A program made the position numbers and the translations under genes. Source: Anarhynchus alexandrinus (lineage: Eukaryota > Chordata > Aves > Charadriiformes > Charadriidae). From it: 64,000 bases of DNA. Shown here piece after piece: positions 25,790 through 37,770 of this stretch. The number at the start of each line of letters is the position of its first letter. Position 1 is the first letter of the stretch. The DNA is taken from NCBI GenBank assembly GCA_008711295.1, contig VUYV01000404.1, positions 524,660-588,659 of the forward strand, read 5' to 3'. Below the pieces are notes generated by a model that saw nothing but the letters and a program-made list of their open reading frames with translations, was not told where the DNA came from and did not search any database.

Positions 25790-26271
25790 GTGGTCCCCAT
25801 TACCGGTCTCTATAATGTGCTCACTGTCACAATGCTGGGTGTCCCCAGTCGCTGGGAAGGAAAATGTGGGCTGAAGCCAGCTCATGTCCATTGCTTTCTT
25901 TTAAATATTTTTGTTAGTTATTTACTTTCTATACTCTATGGTGGGCTGAACCACATATTCACTTCCCCCACGCTGATCTGGGGAATTTGGGCTCGCAGCT
26001 GGACAGTACCAGGCAATAGGCTCTTTTTTCAACTCAAGAAGATATTCACAGTCCTTTAGTGAACTCAGGGAGAAACGTTTACACCACCAGTTGTTCCACT
26101 GAACCGTTGATTGCTGTTTATCTAAAACAAAGGCTTCCCTCTGGTCCCCTGCGTTGAGATACAGCCGGCTTCTGTACAACAGCTGTGGTCAGTCACAGCC
26201 TGCATTATTCACTGAGCTTCATGGGCACATCCTCCTCACCCATCTCCTCTGAGCCTTCTTCCATTGTAAGG
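25790..26271. other. Moderately GC-rich DNA upstream of the LTR
   Basis: This stretch has more balanced base composition than the flanks and several short open frames. It ends exactly at the LTR insertion site. It lacks the purine tract expected just upstream of a 3' LTR, so it is not retroviral internal sequence. I see no domain in it. Confidence 0.4.
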
Positions 26272-27074
26272 TGTCCTGGTTTGAGATAGAACAGAATCAG
26301 TTTTCTTTTCAGCAATTTTATTTTTCTGTTAAGTCTCTTCTAACTCACTGTACTCTCTGAAATTAATGGTATGTTTTCGTGACAGTGTCAGCTTCCGTAG
26401 TGATAATGCCTGATGTTCATAGATGATGCCAAGGAAAGGTATGCAGAGAAGCTCTTGCTTATACTTATTGCTATAACACCCAAGAGCAGATAACTTGGTT
26501 ATTTGCCCCGTTGGAGGGTCGGAAGCAGAAAAGCATAGAGGGGTCCTATCTGTGGGGAGGAGCGGACAGGACAGGTGACCCAAAACTGACCAATAGAGTA
26601 TTCCATCCCATCTGCCTCATGCTTGGTATAAAATCTGAGGGATCAAAGGATCAGCCCTCTTTCTTCATTGGCCAGAATCCGAGGAGGACTCTGTCTGTTC
26701 ATCTGCCTTTGATCCCAAACCATGACATGTGCGTTCCTGAATCCAATGTGGAATCCAGTTCCCGTCCATCACTAAGTCCAGTCTGGGACTTTCCCAGTGC
26801 CTGCCGGTGATGTGATTGTCATCCTGGAAGCTTGATATTGGTTTTGTACGTATTTGTATATATTGTATATATTTCATTATATGATTCTTATTAATTTTAT
26901 CATCTTTTTATTGTTAATAGTTTTAGTTCCATATTTCATTAAAGCAGTTTAGTTTCTTTTCAACCCGTAAGTCTCTCTCCCTTATTTTCCCTCCCTTCTC
27001 TTCTGGGAAGGGAGAGAGGTTAAAAGAGAACATTTGTCGTTTGTTTAGTGGCCAGCCCAGCCTAAAACATGACA
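26272..27074 (+). mobile_element. Solo LTR of an avian endogenous retrovirus, copy 1
   Basis: The element begins TGTCCTGGTTTGAG and ends in CCTAAAACATGACA, giving TG...CA ends with a short terminal inverted match. A TATA box (TATAAAA) lies at 26,627-26,633 and an ATTAAA polyadenylation signal at 26,938-26,943, both in sense order. The flanks TAAGG (26,267-26,271) and TAGGG (27,075-27,079) form a 5-bp target duplication with one mismatch. No tRNA primer site follows the 3' edge and no purine tract precedes the 5' edge, so this is a solo LTR left by recombination. The 5-bp duplication and the ends suggest an ERVL-like group. The sister copy is at 41,074-41,805. Confidence 0.9.
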
Positions 27075-29654
27075 TAGGGATTTATTGGTCATTGACACAT
27101 TGACATAAAGGATCCTATTCATTAACAATATTTTTGACTCTGCAAATCAAACATCCCAAATTTCTCCACATGTATTCTTGCTTCTGAATTTAATATTTTT
27201 GGCTTACAGAAAAGCAAGAAGTTGATCAAATGGTTCAGGGTAAAAATCAGAAATGCTTTGAGAAAAGATGATCGACATCACTAAACTGCTTTGTCACGTT
27301 TTCATTAATATCCTACTTAAATGCTGAGTTGGTCTAGAACTTTACCTTTATTTTATCTATTAGTTCCAGAATTTTTTTTTCCACTGCTGTTTACATAACA
27401 GTCATGTTACTAAGAGCCAAATTCTAAGGTTTTAATGTACTTTTTGAAAAGGATTGACTAGGAAATCTCTATAAAAGCTGTGAGACACATCTTGCTTTCT
27501 GTGATTGGTAACTTATCCTTTAGTAATATCACCAGTACAGTTAAAAGTACATTGAACATTCACAAAGGGTGGATTTTACCCTTGTACTGAAAGTCAATAT
27601 CAGAACCAATGTGCTACTGCAAGCCTGTTTAATTCCAAGGCTCTGAGGATAATGTCTAGATGACTGTCGTAGAATATCAAAGGTCAACTCAATCTAGTAT
27701 TCCCTTTATGAAAAAGAGCTTTCCCTCTCTCATTCACCAACCATGAATTTTTCAAACAAATTTTGTCTTTTTTGTTCCTTAGCCTGTCTTATTCATCCCA
27801 TAAATCCTAACAGTCAGAAATCTATGTTCATGTCTTGAAACTGGAGGTTTCATGTTAAGGACATCGACAAATAATTTGTCGCATTGTTTACATCATCTGA
27901 AACTGGCCTAAATGCAGACATGTATAAACATAGGTACATAAAACATGTAAGCATTGAGTAGAAGTACGTTAGGAGTAAAAAACATAAAGACAAGTTCAGT
28001 CTGGAGAGTGTAATTTCTCAACAATTAGGTAGTGCCAGAACTGGCCTATGTTTAAATATCTTTTTATCTGTAATTGCTGTTCTTTACCCTTGCACTTGAC
28101 AAATATCCAGTCAATGTATGAGTAAGTTCTGTCCAGATATCATTAAAACACATTTGAAATACCTTAAAGAAATTAACTTTATTTCTTTTATTCCCACAGT
28201 TCAGCAGTTGCTTTGGCTGCGTGCACCTCTCCTTACCCCTGCCCCAAATCCATGTCACTCTGTCAGATCTGAGACAAAGAAAGTGAGAAACATATCTAAA
28301 TACGTGGATGTCGAGGGAGTGATTTACCTAGCAACAGTAACTATGTGAAAGTTTTTCAGAAATGTCTGCCTGTGCATGTGACGGTACCTTAATGGCTTGG
28401 ATTTTAGAGGATTCAAGAAATGGCTGGGAGGATTCTAGGCAGGCAAAGCACCAAACGACATGCAGTGCACATACATTCTGGGAAATATAATGCCATCAGT
28501 GCACAAGGGAGTTTATGCACATCTTTTCTATTAATACTGTAAGGATTTTTGCTCATAAATCGATAGTTAGAAAACATTATTTTACCCTGTGCTACATTAG
28601 ATATAACAAATATGTGAACAGAGGAAACATGTCAGGATAAATATTTCTGAGTTGTAATAGCCATCATTTTTTAAAAGCAATCCACCGCATAAAGAATTAT
28701 CTGAAGTGTTACGACAATAACCCTGAGACCAAGGAGAGGCAAAAAGCTGAGATGGCACTGTGATATATAACTATCTGTTGCTGTGTCAGTAATGGAAACT
28801 GCTGAGAGGTGACCCAGGGGATCAAACCCGATGTACACAGTGAACAGCTTTGTCTTAGGCAACTGCATTTGATAGATCCTACTGAACGAAAACTGTGTTC
28901 ACATCAATTCGGCATTGTAACAGGTGAGCATAGGTTAAACTAATGTAAATCCAGAATAATCCAATAGCGGACTTAATCAAAGACACTGTACATAAGGACC
29001 CACACTATTTGAATTCAATGTATGATCTAAAGCAGAATTTCCAGGTGAGATCATAGCTCTCCAAAAAACATACCTTTTCTGTTCCACCCTATCTCTCCTC
29101 TTCCCACAGATACTTGCCCTCCATTCATGTAAATTCAGTGTCTTTCAGAGAGATACTGTAACCTGAGTCATCAGGCCTTTGACATAGACACCCTGTGGTG
29201 AGCCCTCAGTGAAGACTGCAAAGGTTAAACTCAGAAAAATCTGCTTTTATTATAGAAAAGTAATTAACTTTTTAAATAGAGAAAGTGCAAATTAGGTCAG
29301 ATTGAACAGAAATAAAGAAGGGTTTGCAGCTAACCCTGCCCATCATGTCTTTGCTCCAGGGTGTGGTTTTAGGCAACTTTTAATCATCTTCCTGTAGCAA
29401 ACTTAGCATGTGCCAGATCGGTCCTTCAGTCATCTCTGAGGGCTATCAGGCTACTTGCTGCTCCTCTGAGGAGGATCCTCCTTCTCTCCTTTCCCTGCTG
29501 CATTCTGCAGACCCTAAAACTTTTGCTCCCAATGAACAAACTCAATTGGTCCCCAGGGACTGTCACTGTCCTTCAGGAGTCTTCCTCTGACCCAGTCTTC
29601 CAGAAACTCACAGCTGAGAACAAACAACACAAAACATAGAGTTCATCACACGGG

Positions 29655-29905
29655 TGATCATAGCAATATTTTCTTTGCCTCTTCTTATAAGATACCATTT
29701 CTTCTTCTCTCAATATTTCTTCTGTCTTTTCCTCTTCTATACCTCTGAGGTATTCTTCAACCTGGCTTATCAAAACCATTCTTACATCTCTGCCTTTCCT
29801 GCACTGTATTTCTTCAACTTTGAATCTTTTGCACTGTTTCATTTCCCCCTCTTTCCTAACAATGATTCTGACAACTCATCTTTCCCCTTCCCAACTCTTC
29901 ATGTC
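29655..29905. repeat. Pyrimidine-rich, strand-asymmetric stretch
   Basis: The plus strand is strongly dominated by T and C (TTCTTCTTCTCTC-type words) for about 250 bases. It is not a regular microsatellite. It may be a decayed polypyrimidine tract. Confidence 0.5.
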
Positions 29906-30557
29906 TGAAAAGGTATTGTGAATGCAATATCTCTACCTCAACCAGTTTCTTCTTTCATACCATGTGATCTGGAGTAATCTCTTTTTTCTCCTTCAGCTCA
30001 TCTTCCCACATGAGCAGTCACTTCCTCTTTTTTTTTTTTCCTACTCTTCCACTGATTTTCAAAAGGGCAGAGCATTGTAACATTAAAATGATGGTATCAG
30101 GATGGACAGATGTGTCTCCACTCATTTACAAGTGATTGGAGAATTTGTATTTCTCACAGTTGTCAAATGTATTCACTACAGATTAAGAGAATGTCAGGAA
30201 AGAGAGACCAACATCATATAGTAGGAAGCACTACCAAACAAAAAAATGCTGAAAACCGAACCAAAAGTATTTCCCTAAGTTTGACTGAACTCATGCAGTC
30301 AGCAAAATTCTACTGACAGATCCAGTAGCCTTGCTATTCTGTTCAATTCTTGCTGAAGAAACATTTGTAACTATGCAAAGCATAGTTAAAGCACTATTAA
30401 AGCACCCCAGGTTTTTACTTTCTAGAGAACTGGTAACTTTTAAAATTCTACTTTACAAACTGTAGCTAAGGTGCTGTGATTCTTGTTCTTTGGACATTGA
30501 CTTCTTTTCTTTCCTTGTCCCCTCCTAAACATTTTGCTTATTTAGTTGCCGTATATA

Positions 30558-30581
30558 TATGTGGCTGGTTCTAGCCACATA
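30558..30581. repeat. Perfect 9-bp stem hairpin
   Basis: TATGTGGCT (30,558-30,566) and AGCCACATA (30,573-30,581) are exact reverse complements around the loop GGTTCT. The stem is too short for a microRNA precursor. Confidence 0.6.
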
Positions 30582-32192
30582 CTTGCTACCATCATTTGTT
30601 TCATTAGTAAGAAGCAGCAAGTGGGCATAAATGAGGTCTGTGTTACATGCTAAGAGATCTGTGATCGAATAGTCTCAATGTAGTCTAGCCTTAACACTCT
30701 GAAGCTGTGCTCTCTTTTTCCTTTTCCTGCTATCATAATCTGTACTAAGGTACAGAGGTTAAGTACTAGTTTGACATGGTTGTTGGGCTTGTATCTGAAT
30801 AACACCTCCTCCTCTTCTGTTTCTCACACCAGACTAATTAAATCCTGGCTTTTCTCTATATCTAAACCAAGAAAATCACACATAATCTCCACTGTTGTTC
30901 CTTTAACTGACAAGTGCCTTGACTGGAGGTCAATAAGGTCACATTACGTTCTAGAAAAAAGGGTCGAAACAAAAAAGTCTATGAAAAAAATTTCAAAAAT
31001 GTAAGCTAGTACGGTTTTCCCTGCTAGCAGAGGATTCACCTAGTAAATACTGATCTTTTGGGAAAGTACATGTGTAATGCCTACTTTCCTTATAGTGAGG
31101 AAGGCAGAAGGAGAGGCAGCCACTGTTTCTATGAGCTTGGTCCTCCCACTGTTTAGACAAGCTTCCTGCCAGAATAGAGAATTACCTGCTTTGGTTGAGA
31201 AAGATTCAAATTTCAAACTGCTACCAGCACAGAAAATAACAGCCGCTGATGACATGCATCTCCACTGAGCTGTGTGTTCATGGGCAGCATGAAGAGTCAG
31301 TTTTCATGAATTCCCAGATCTTGAAAGGCATGGTACACGAGTTGTGCAAAGATGAATGGGAAAGCTGTTTATGCAATACTATTCCTGGGTTACAGGTTAG
31401 ACACCATGAATAAGGGTATTCTGTATTCTCTGTGGACCTTCTTATAACGGTACAAGTGTTCGTTAAAAAAAAAAATAAATGCAAAAGTTGACAGTTAAAA
31501 AAACAACTACAGCACTGTAATTCTTCAAAGATTTATTTTCTTCATTGTCAGTGTATGCTAGCTGTGCATTTCATTTTATTTCAATTTTTTGTCAGATATT
31601 GGAAAGGACTGTAGACTGTTATATTCCCTTTCATGTACCCATCACTCAATTTATAATAAAATTCCAGTGCACATCAAAAAATACAACCTGTTAAAGAAAT
31701 TTGTTGTGACAGATTTAAACTGTATGAAATTTTACAGTATTTGTAAAACTCTTAAATTGATGTATTTCATTTCCAGTAAAATGACTTCTTTCCAAAGTAC
31801 AGTGAATGTCCTATACATCCCATCAATACTGTACAGGGTGTGTTTACAAAAGTATCTGGGCAAACAACAGAGCATAAACTCTTACAAAAAGGACATTTTA
31901 AAAACTGGCATAGCATTTATGACACAAATTTGTTGCATTGCCAAATGGCTCTTTTCATGATTGGTTACCAATTTTATATACGCATTCATGTGATTTAGTA
32001 GGGTTTAATGTACGTTGGTAGCTTTTAGTGATTATACTTTCCAAGAAAAAATATTTTGGTTCAGTGATTAAAATGAGGCCTACGTGTATTTTCTATTAAA
32101 TTTATTATGCCAGCTTATCTTTTAAAAGTATGTTACAGACATGCTTCCTGGTTGAGATCTGCTTCATATTGCCAGGTTAGAAACCACAAAAC

Positions 32193-32204
32193 CCAGTAGA
32201 GGGG
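32193..32204 (+). promoter_or_regulatory. CTCF-like core motif
   Basis: CCAGTAGAGGGG matches 11 of 12 positions of the core CTCF pattern as I remember it (the final C is G). Matches of this quality are frequent by chance, so binding is only a possibility. Confidence 0.2.
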
Positions 32205-35200
32205 GTTAAGATCCGCCCACTGCTGCACAGAAAAACCCAACTGTTTGCTAAGATTTAATTGCTGCAATAGGAGTCAGCTATAACTTCAGCATTAGTAATT
32301 GAGGCAGTTTGAGAAGTTACCCCCTCCTGTGAGAAGAATTGTGGTGAGGGTATTTTGCTTCTAGTGAGTTACTGTGTTGTGATGTAATATGAGAAACAAC
32401 ATAGTTCTTTTATATAAGTATCAGTCCTTTTTATTAGCATGATACAGCTGGTTTGATAAGCCTCTGTGTATTACTTATAAGAACAAATTTTACTGCTACA
32501 TATACAGAAAGACCTGAATGGCAACATTTCACCTCATTCTTACATGGACTGGTAAACCTAATTACAAGAATTTCTCTCTTATCATGCTGTATGCATTCCT
32601 CTGTGGGGCTTACAATTCTCCAACAGTCTTATTTATATTAAAGCTTTCATATAGTCAGCCTCATTACGGAACATTCTTTTAACATTCAAATACTTTGGAT
32701 GATACAGGTATTATTCTGGAAATTCATCTAATAAAAACAATCGTCTGTGGATATAACTTCATGACAGTCTGACAATTACTTAATTGGAACAATTTTTTTG
32801 TCCCAACATGATGTGCCATTTAAATTATTTTACCGAATTAAATTGTGAATGACTGGGGAGTGGGAAGGGTACCCTCTGTACCTCCATTTTCAAATTTCTG
32901 AATGAGAAATAATAATGTGCAAACCCGCATGAAATGTATTGCACAGTATGTGAAACTGACAGATACATTTTTCTATCCTCCCTAATGGATTATGAAGTAG
33001 TTGACTTTTTGCCAGAATATTTCCTCATTACTTGTTCAGCTCTGAAAAAACCCTCATCATCCACCCAGTGGCTCTGCATGAATTGTCAATAGAGAAATCA
33101 TCAACTAAGATGAATATGAGGCATGGAAGTTAGAGTTCTGTAAAGTCTACAAAACAGTACGTAGCTAAAAAGTCTTACTCTTTTCACTGAAATTAAAGGA
33201 AAAAGCATATAATACAGATAATACAGGACCGGCATCCCCTGTGTTTCAGCCATGAGATGACAGTTTCAGTGCAAAGGGTTAATAAGCCTGACTGACAGCG
33301 CAGCAGAGAGAAGCCCTTGAAGTTGGCACAGCCAACTATTGGAATATTGGTGTTGGAGCATGACTTGGGTAAATGGAGTTGAAGAACAAAAAAAATAAAT
33401 CACTTTGTTTATCAGCTCATCGTTGCTGGTCTGACCCGCTGCAAAAGACACGAAAAAAACTGGGAAAGGTTGTTTCCTGTAAGCAGCTCAAGCATTGCAG
33501 CTGCTCAGGCCATCAATAAAAAAGTGTTTCTCCAGAAGTACTCCCATTTTATATGATTTGTTGTAATACTCAGGAAAGTGGTTCACCTAAGATATACAGA
33601 AACAAAAATCACTTCCAGATTACAAAGTAAAAATCTAACTAAGAAAACAACAAAAATTGAGAGTTTTGGCTGCAAAAGCAAGACAGAAATATTTCCTGCC
33701 TGTGTATTTCAGGTAAGAGACAGTGCTGGCTGCTGCATGCAGCTACAAGAAGACACACAGAACTGATTCTTCTAAAGTGTTATGTTCTTGCAGAAAACTC
33801 TGAGGTCTAAAGCTAAAGTGAATTAGGAAAGTCTGGACCTTCAGGACGTGCCCACTACCTAGAATGATTATGGTTGGTGTGGTCAGAAGAGAAAGCAATA
33901 GTAGCTACATGCAAAATACCTTAAATTTGCTTCATATGTGCTATTAGAGTACAAATAACTCGGCAGAATTCTTGTCTATGTTGACATTCTGGCAATTATC
34001 ACCTGCAATGATTACTGTCAAAACCTGTAAAACAATTTTATAATTAAAACCAAACAAACCAAAAATGGAATTTCACTCATACTTTCTGTTTCAACGATCA
34101 CTATACTGTATTTTTTTCAGTTAAAGAAGAGCATCTTGAAGCATTTTAAGCACCTTTAGTTTCTTGTGCTATGACCCATTTATCAAGTGAGCTACAAATT
34201 TAAGGTACTTTGCATCACTTTGAGCCCTTTAAATTATGCCATTAAGACACGCTGCTTCTGCAGTGAGCTAGTCAGTACACTAAAAAGATTTTTTGCCATA
34301 TTGTCCAGGAAGCTTGCAGAAGCTGTCAGCTGCTGCTGTGTCTTCAGGGCAGTGCCAGAGTAAGGGACAATATAAAGACTGCCTTAAGCTATGAACAGCA
34401 TTATTCTTCATGCAATTTAACTGGTGAGGATTGTGATAAAAAAGTGAAAATCTTAATATCTGTAATGTTTTAGTGGTTGAATTACACTGTATTATGCACT
34501 TTCTAGGAAATACGTAGTAGGAATAATGGACTGTCATTGGGGTCAAGTTATGTCACAGCTAGCGTGTTCACATACAAGCTAGCAAGCGTGAGTGCTGGCT
34601 GCCACTCCCACTTGTAGTCACTACTTCAAAGAATATGCAGAATTTCAATTTCAGTGGTATTATAATCTGTTTTGATCTGGTGAGATTCCTATCACTGAGA
34701 AAGGAGTAATTTAATTCATACAGTTTAATGTTACCTTGTTGGTATTGCCAATAGAATGATCTTCAAAGCATTCCTTCTCTGGGCTGCAGTACATTCAGGC
34801 ACCTGAAGCAAAGCAGAGATATGAGTTGGTGTTCGATCTTTAATGAAAAACTTTGGTGTCTTGATCTTCTGGTGTCCCGATTAATTTCACAGGAAGATGT
34901 CTGAGGTCTAGTTCATATACAAAGCACTTTGTTATTATGAGGAAGAAAAACTCATGTGTGTTACATGATAAATGTGTGAATTTGTTTTCAGCTACCTTAC
35001 TCTTCCGGCAACAGTCTGGGTTGCACCTGTATGCTGTATTAGTCTTGAATTTCATTACTTCTTAAAGTCCATCTCATTCCAAATCAATCACTACAGAATT
35101 GTATCTCTGCTGCGTGGTTCTGGAAAGTAGGCTTCCAGCTGTATGGTCCCCAAAGAAAAAAATATAGCAGAAAATCTTACATGGATGTATGGTCCTCCTA

Positions 35201-36079
35201 TCATCATGGATATATCTTCTATTACACTAACATTGGCAACTCTTGCATGATCCACAAAGTTGCAGAACTCTCAGCAAATGGAGTCTGTATGAAGAAGTTT
35301 CTGAAAAATCACAGAAAGCATTAGCAAAGTTGTTTCTCTTTCTCCTTCGTCGCCTCTGCTCTGGTCCATCTGGTCAATACTTCATGTTTCCATCTCCACC
35401 CATGTAAAACAACATCCTGATAGATAATTTGGCTAACATTTCAAAGTGCTAAATTCTCTTGAACTCTTGTAGAGTCTTTTTCTCCATTTCATTGACTAAG
35501 GAAATTACACAAAAAAGCTTCCTTACAACCACAATATTAATTGGTGCATTGTAGTGCAACAAGACAGTTTAGACAATCACTTCTTTTTTTAAAAATGACA
35601 GTTTAACTTATTGAAGTGCAGTGGAGGTACGTCTTGCACACTGTACTTATGAAACTACTAGCACATTTTAGAAAAAAGAGCAGGGTGGAGTCACAAGCTT
35701 TCACTAAGTTCACGTCTCCTTGGTTCTAAAGATTGGTTTAAGCTTCTGTCTTCCAAAGTATTCAAAATGAAACACACTAAGATATCAGTATTAGGGTTCC
35801 ATCATCCAGTCAACAACTGGACAATGCCAAGACAGAGTCGCTATGGAGCTGCAATCTTTTTCTCGAGCAGAAGAAAGGAGATAATTTTTGTAATTACTAT
35901 CCTGAGAAGTTGTTCCATTCTTGCTCCAGATTTTATGACAACCTGGTGGACATTTTTTTTAGGAAAAAACCAAGGTATTTATATTAAATTGCCCACAATA
36001 GATTGTCTTTTATTACCACACACGAAGACTATGTGTTTGTTTTCAGACGGGAAGATGAGCAGTCCATAGTATGTGCTAC

Positions 36080-36560
36080 GACTCTTTTGCAGGTAGTCAG
36101 AGAGCAGTAGGAAGCAGCTACTCCAGAAGAGAAGGCAAGACAGTAGCTGACTGACAGCAGGGCAGGAGGGGCAGCACGCTCAAAGATAAAGGGCATAGTC
36201 CACGGTACTCAAGAAAAAAAAAGCAGGTCCAGTGATTGAGTTCAGCTGACGGTTCAGATCACCAGGCTAGCCCATAGCCACAAAGCAGGTCAAGCTGGAA
36301 AGTCAAGTCCGCAGGTCAGGAGACACAAGACATACGGGTGACTACAGGCAAAGCTGTAAGATAGCTCTGGCAAACACAAGGCTAATCAGCTTGGCTTAAA
36401 AGCACCTCTTGTGCAAAGAGAAGCGGGATGCCAAAAAGGCTCTTTTCCTGGCACTCCGACCCTGGGTCCCGCAGGTGCACCAGATCAGAGCTGGCCTTGA
36501 GAAAAGGCAGCCGAACCCCAGTGGGGAACCAGGGGAAAACTCAGGGCTCTGACACATCAT
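36080..36560. repeat. GC-richer segment with repeated GCAGGT words, probable unclassified repeat
   Basis: Composition shifts sharply to higher GC. The hexamer GCAGGT occurs five times on the plus strand (36,089; 36,223; 36,285; 36,311; 36,471), in contexts such as GCAGGTCC, GCAGGTCAAG and GCAGGTCAGG. Clustering like this suggests a degenerate internal repeat of an interspersed element. No terminal inverted repeat or target duplication was found, and no coding domain is visible. Confidence 0.4.
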
Positions 36561-36639
36561 TAGCAATGTTAATTTTGCGACTGCATGCTATACCTGGTGT
36601 GAGCAGTTACTACTGTCTTTCATAAATTGAATAAATTAA

Positions 36640-36870
36640 TAACAACTCCACAGCATTTATCTGAAGACCTCAAAGCAATTTAGAACAATTAATGAATTAA
36701 GCCTCTTACCATCCCTTTGATGTCTAGAATTAGTTTTATCTCCAGCATGCAGATGCAGAAGTTGGACATTGCAAAAGAAATCTTAAACTCAACAGCAGTT
36801 TAACCTCAGTGAATGAGGCCAGGATTTCATCCACAGAAGTCAAATGAGTTTCCAAAGATCACAAAAGAGG
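36640..36870 (+). repeat. Ancient amniote SINE/LINE-tail element (MIR/L2-like class)
   Basis: The order of words is that of an old interspersed repeat I know from amniote genomes: ATCTGAAGACCTCAAAGCA, then AATTAATGAATTAAGCCTC, then a stretch resembling a T-rich 'cagatg' core (CATGCAGATGCAGAAG), then TTTCCAAAGATCACA. The copy is diverged and contains gaps. The exact family name is not certain; no coding capacity is expected. Confidence 0.5.
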
Positions 36871-37508
36871 CTTCAAGTCCCTCTTTTTGTATGGAAGGAG
36901 TTCTCATGATAGTTAATAGACTCACATTACCTCTTTTTTTTTAAGAGCTCACTTCACATTTGTAGCAAAAACTACTTCACATTTGCAGCAAAACAAGGAA
37001 AAAAACTACAACCTCTTTACCTGAGGCTTAAAATTTAATTCTAAAACCATACTTGCTTCTAAAATGTATCCTTTATAACACAGTATGTTTTCCACCTTCC
37101 CTCACTTGATTGAACTGCAGCCTCAGAAAGCAGTATGTACTGACTGCACGTAAAAGCAATGATTTCACTATTTCTGCGGTCTTGATCAAAATGATGACTC
37201 ATACTGTCCTATGATTTGCCACATTCCAATTTTTTGCTGTTAATGAGAGCAATACAAGATATTCATATAATTCTATAGCATCCAACTAATTATAAAACCT
37301 TTGTCTTTTATTAAATGCATATTTGCTCAATTTTGTATGTTATCCCAATATTACTTTCTTTTGTCTCTTTCTGTTTTGAAATATGGATTTGTTCCAGTTA
37401 CAGACATCTGAAAGTGGATTTGAAATCTCTAGAAAGAGCAGATTATGGACTGCTTCCCTCCTAAGTAAAAACAGGTAAGATACAGAATTTAAGATTTTAC
37501 AAAAAAAA

Positions 37509-37770
37509 TGCATTTTGGATTTTATTTGTCATCCTGGTCCCTCTGGATGGCATCCCTTCCCNTGCATTTTGGATTTCATTTGTCATCCAGGTCCCTTCCC
37601 TGAAACATATCAGCTGCACCATTCAGGTTGGTGTCATCTGCAAACTTGCTGAGATTGTACTCAATCCCACTGTCCATGTAACTGATGAAGATATTAAATA
37701 GTATTGGTCCCAGTAAAGGACCTTGAGGGACACCACTTGTGAGGGACTTTCACTCTAAATGGTGAACACT
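37509..37770 (-). mobile_element. CR1 LINE reverse-transcriptase fragment, split by single N
   Basis: Read on the minus strand, the segment encodes the catalytic part of the CR1 reverse transcriptase: [20 protein letters not shown], then SKFADDT containing the F-A-D-D catalytic motif, then GRD. An in-frame stop replaces a codon just before KSLTSG, and another lies after LDDK. At 37,562 a single N separates two near-identical ends (37,509-37,541 and 37,563-37,595). The copy left of the N also retains sequence reading GRDAIQRD, which is deleted in the right copy. The element is dead; the doubled end is probably an assembly join. Confidence 0.8.

Larger units (their letters stand above)
27075..36070. 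other. AT-rich unassigned DNA
   Basis: About 9 kb without a gene or transposon that I can name. It includes a polypyrimidine-rich stretch (29,655-29,905), a perfect hairpin (30,558-30,581) and a CTCF-like motif (32,193-32,204). Open frames up to 123 codons (31,589-31,960) have no recognisable domain and about that many are expected by chance. Confidence 0.55.

Noticed and set aside
31589..31960. 123-codon open frame on the plus strand
   Set aside because: No domain, signal or composition typical of coding sequence, and one to a few frames of this length are expected by chance among six frames of 64 kb.
33640..33725. Exon-like stretch ending TTTCAGGTAAGAG
   Set aside because: Donor-like motif present, but no credible acceptor, no conserved reading and a stop-rich neighbourhood.
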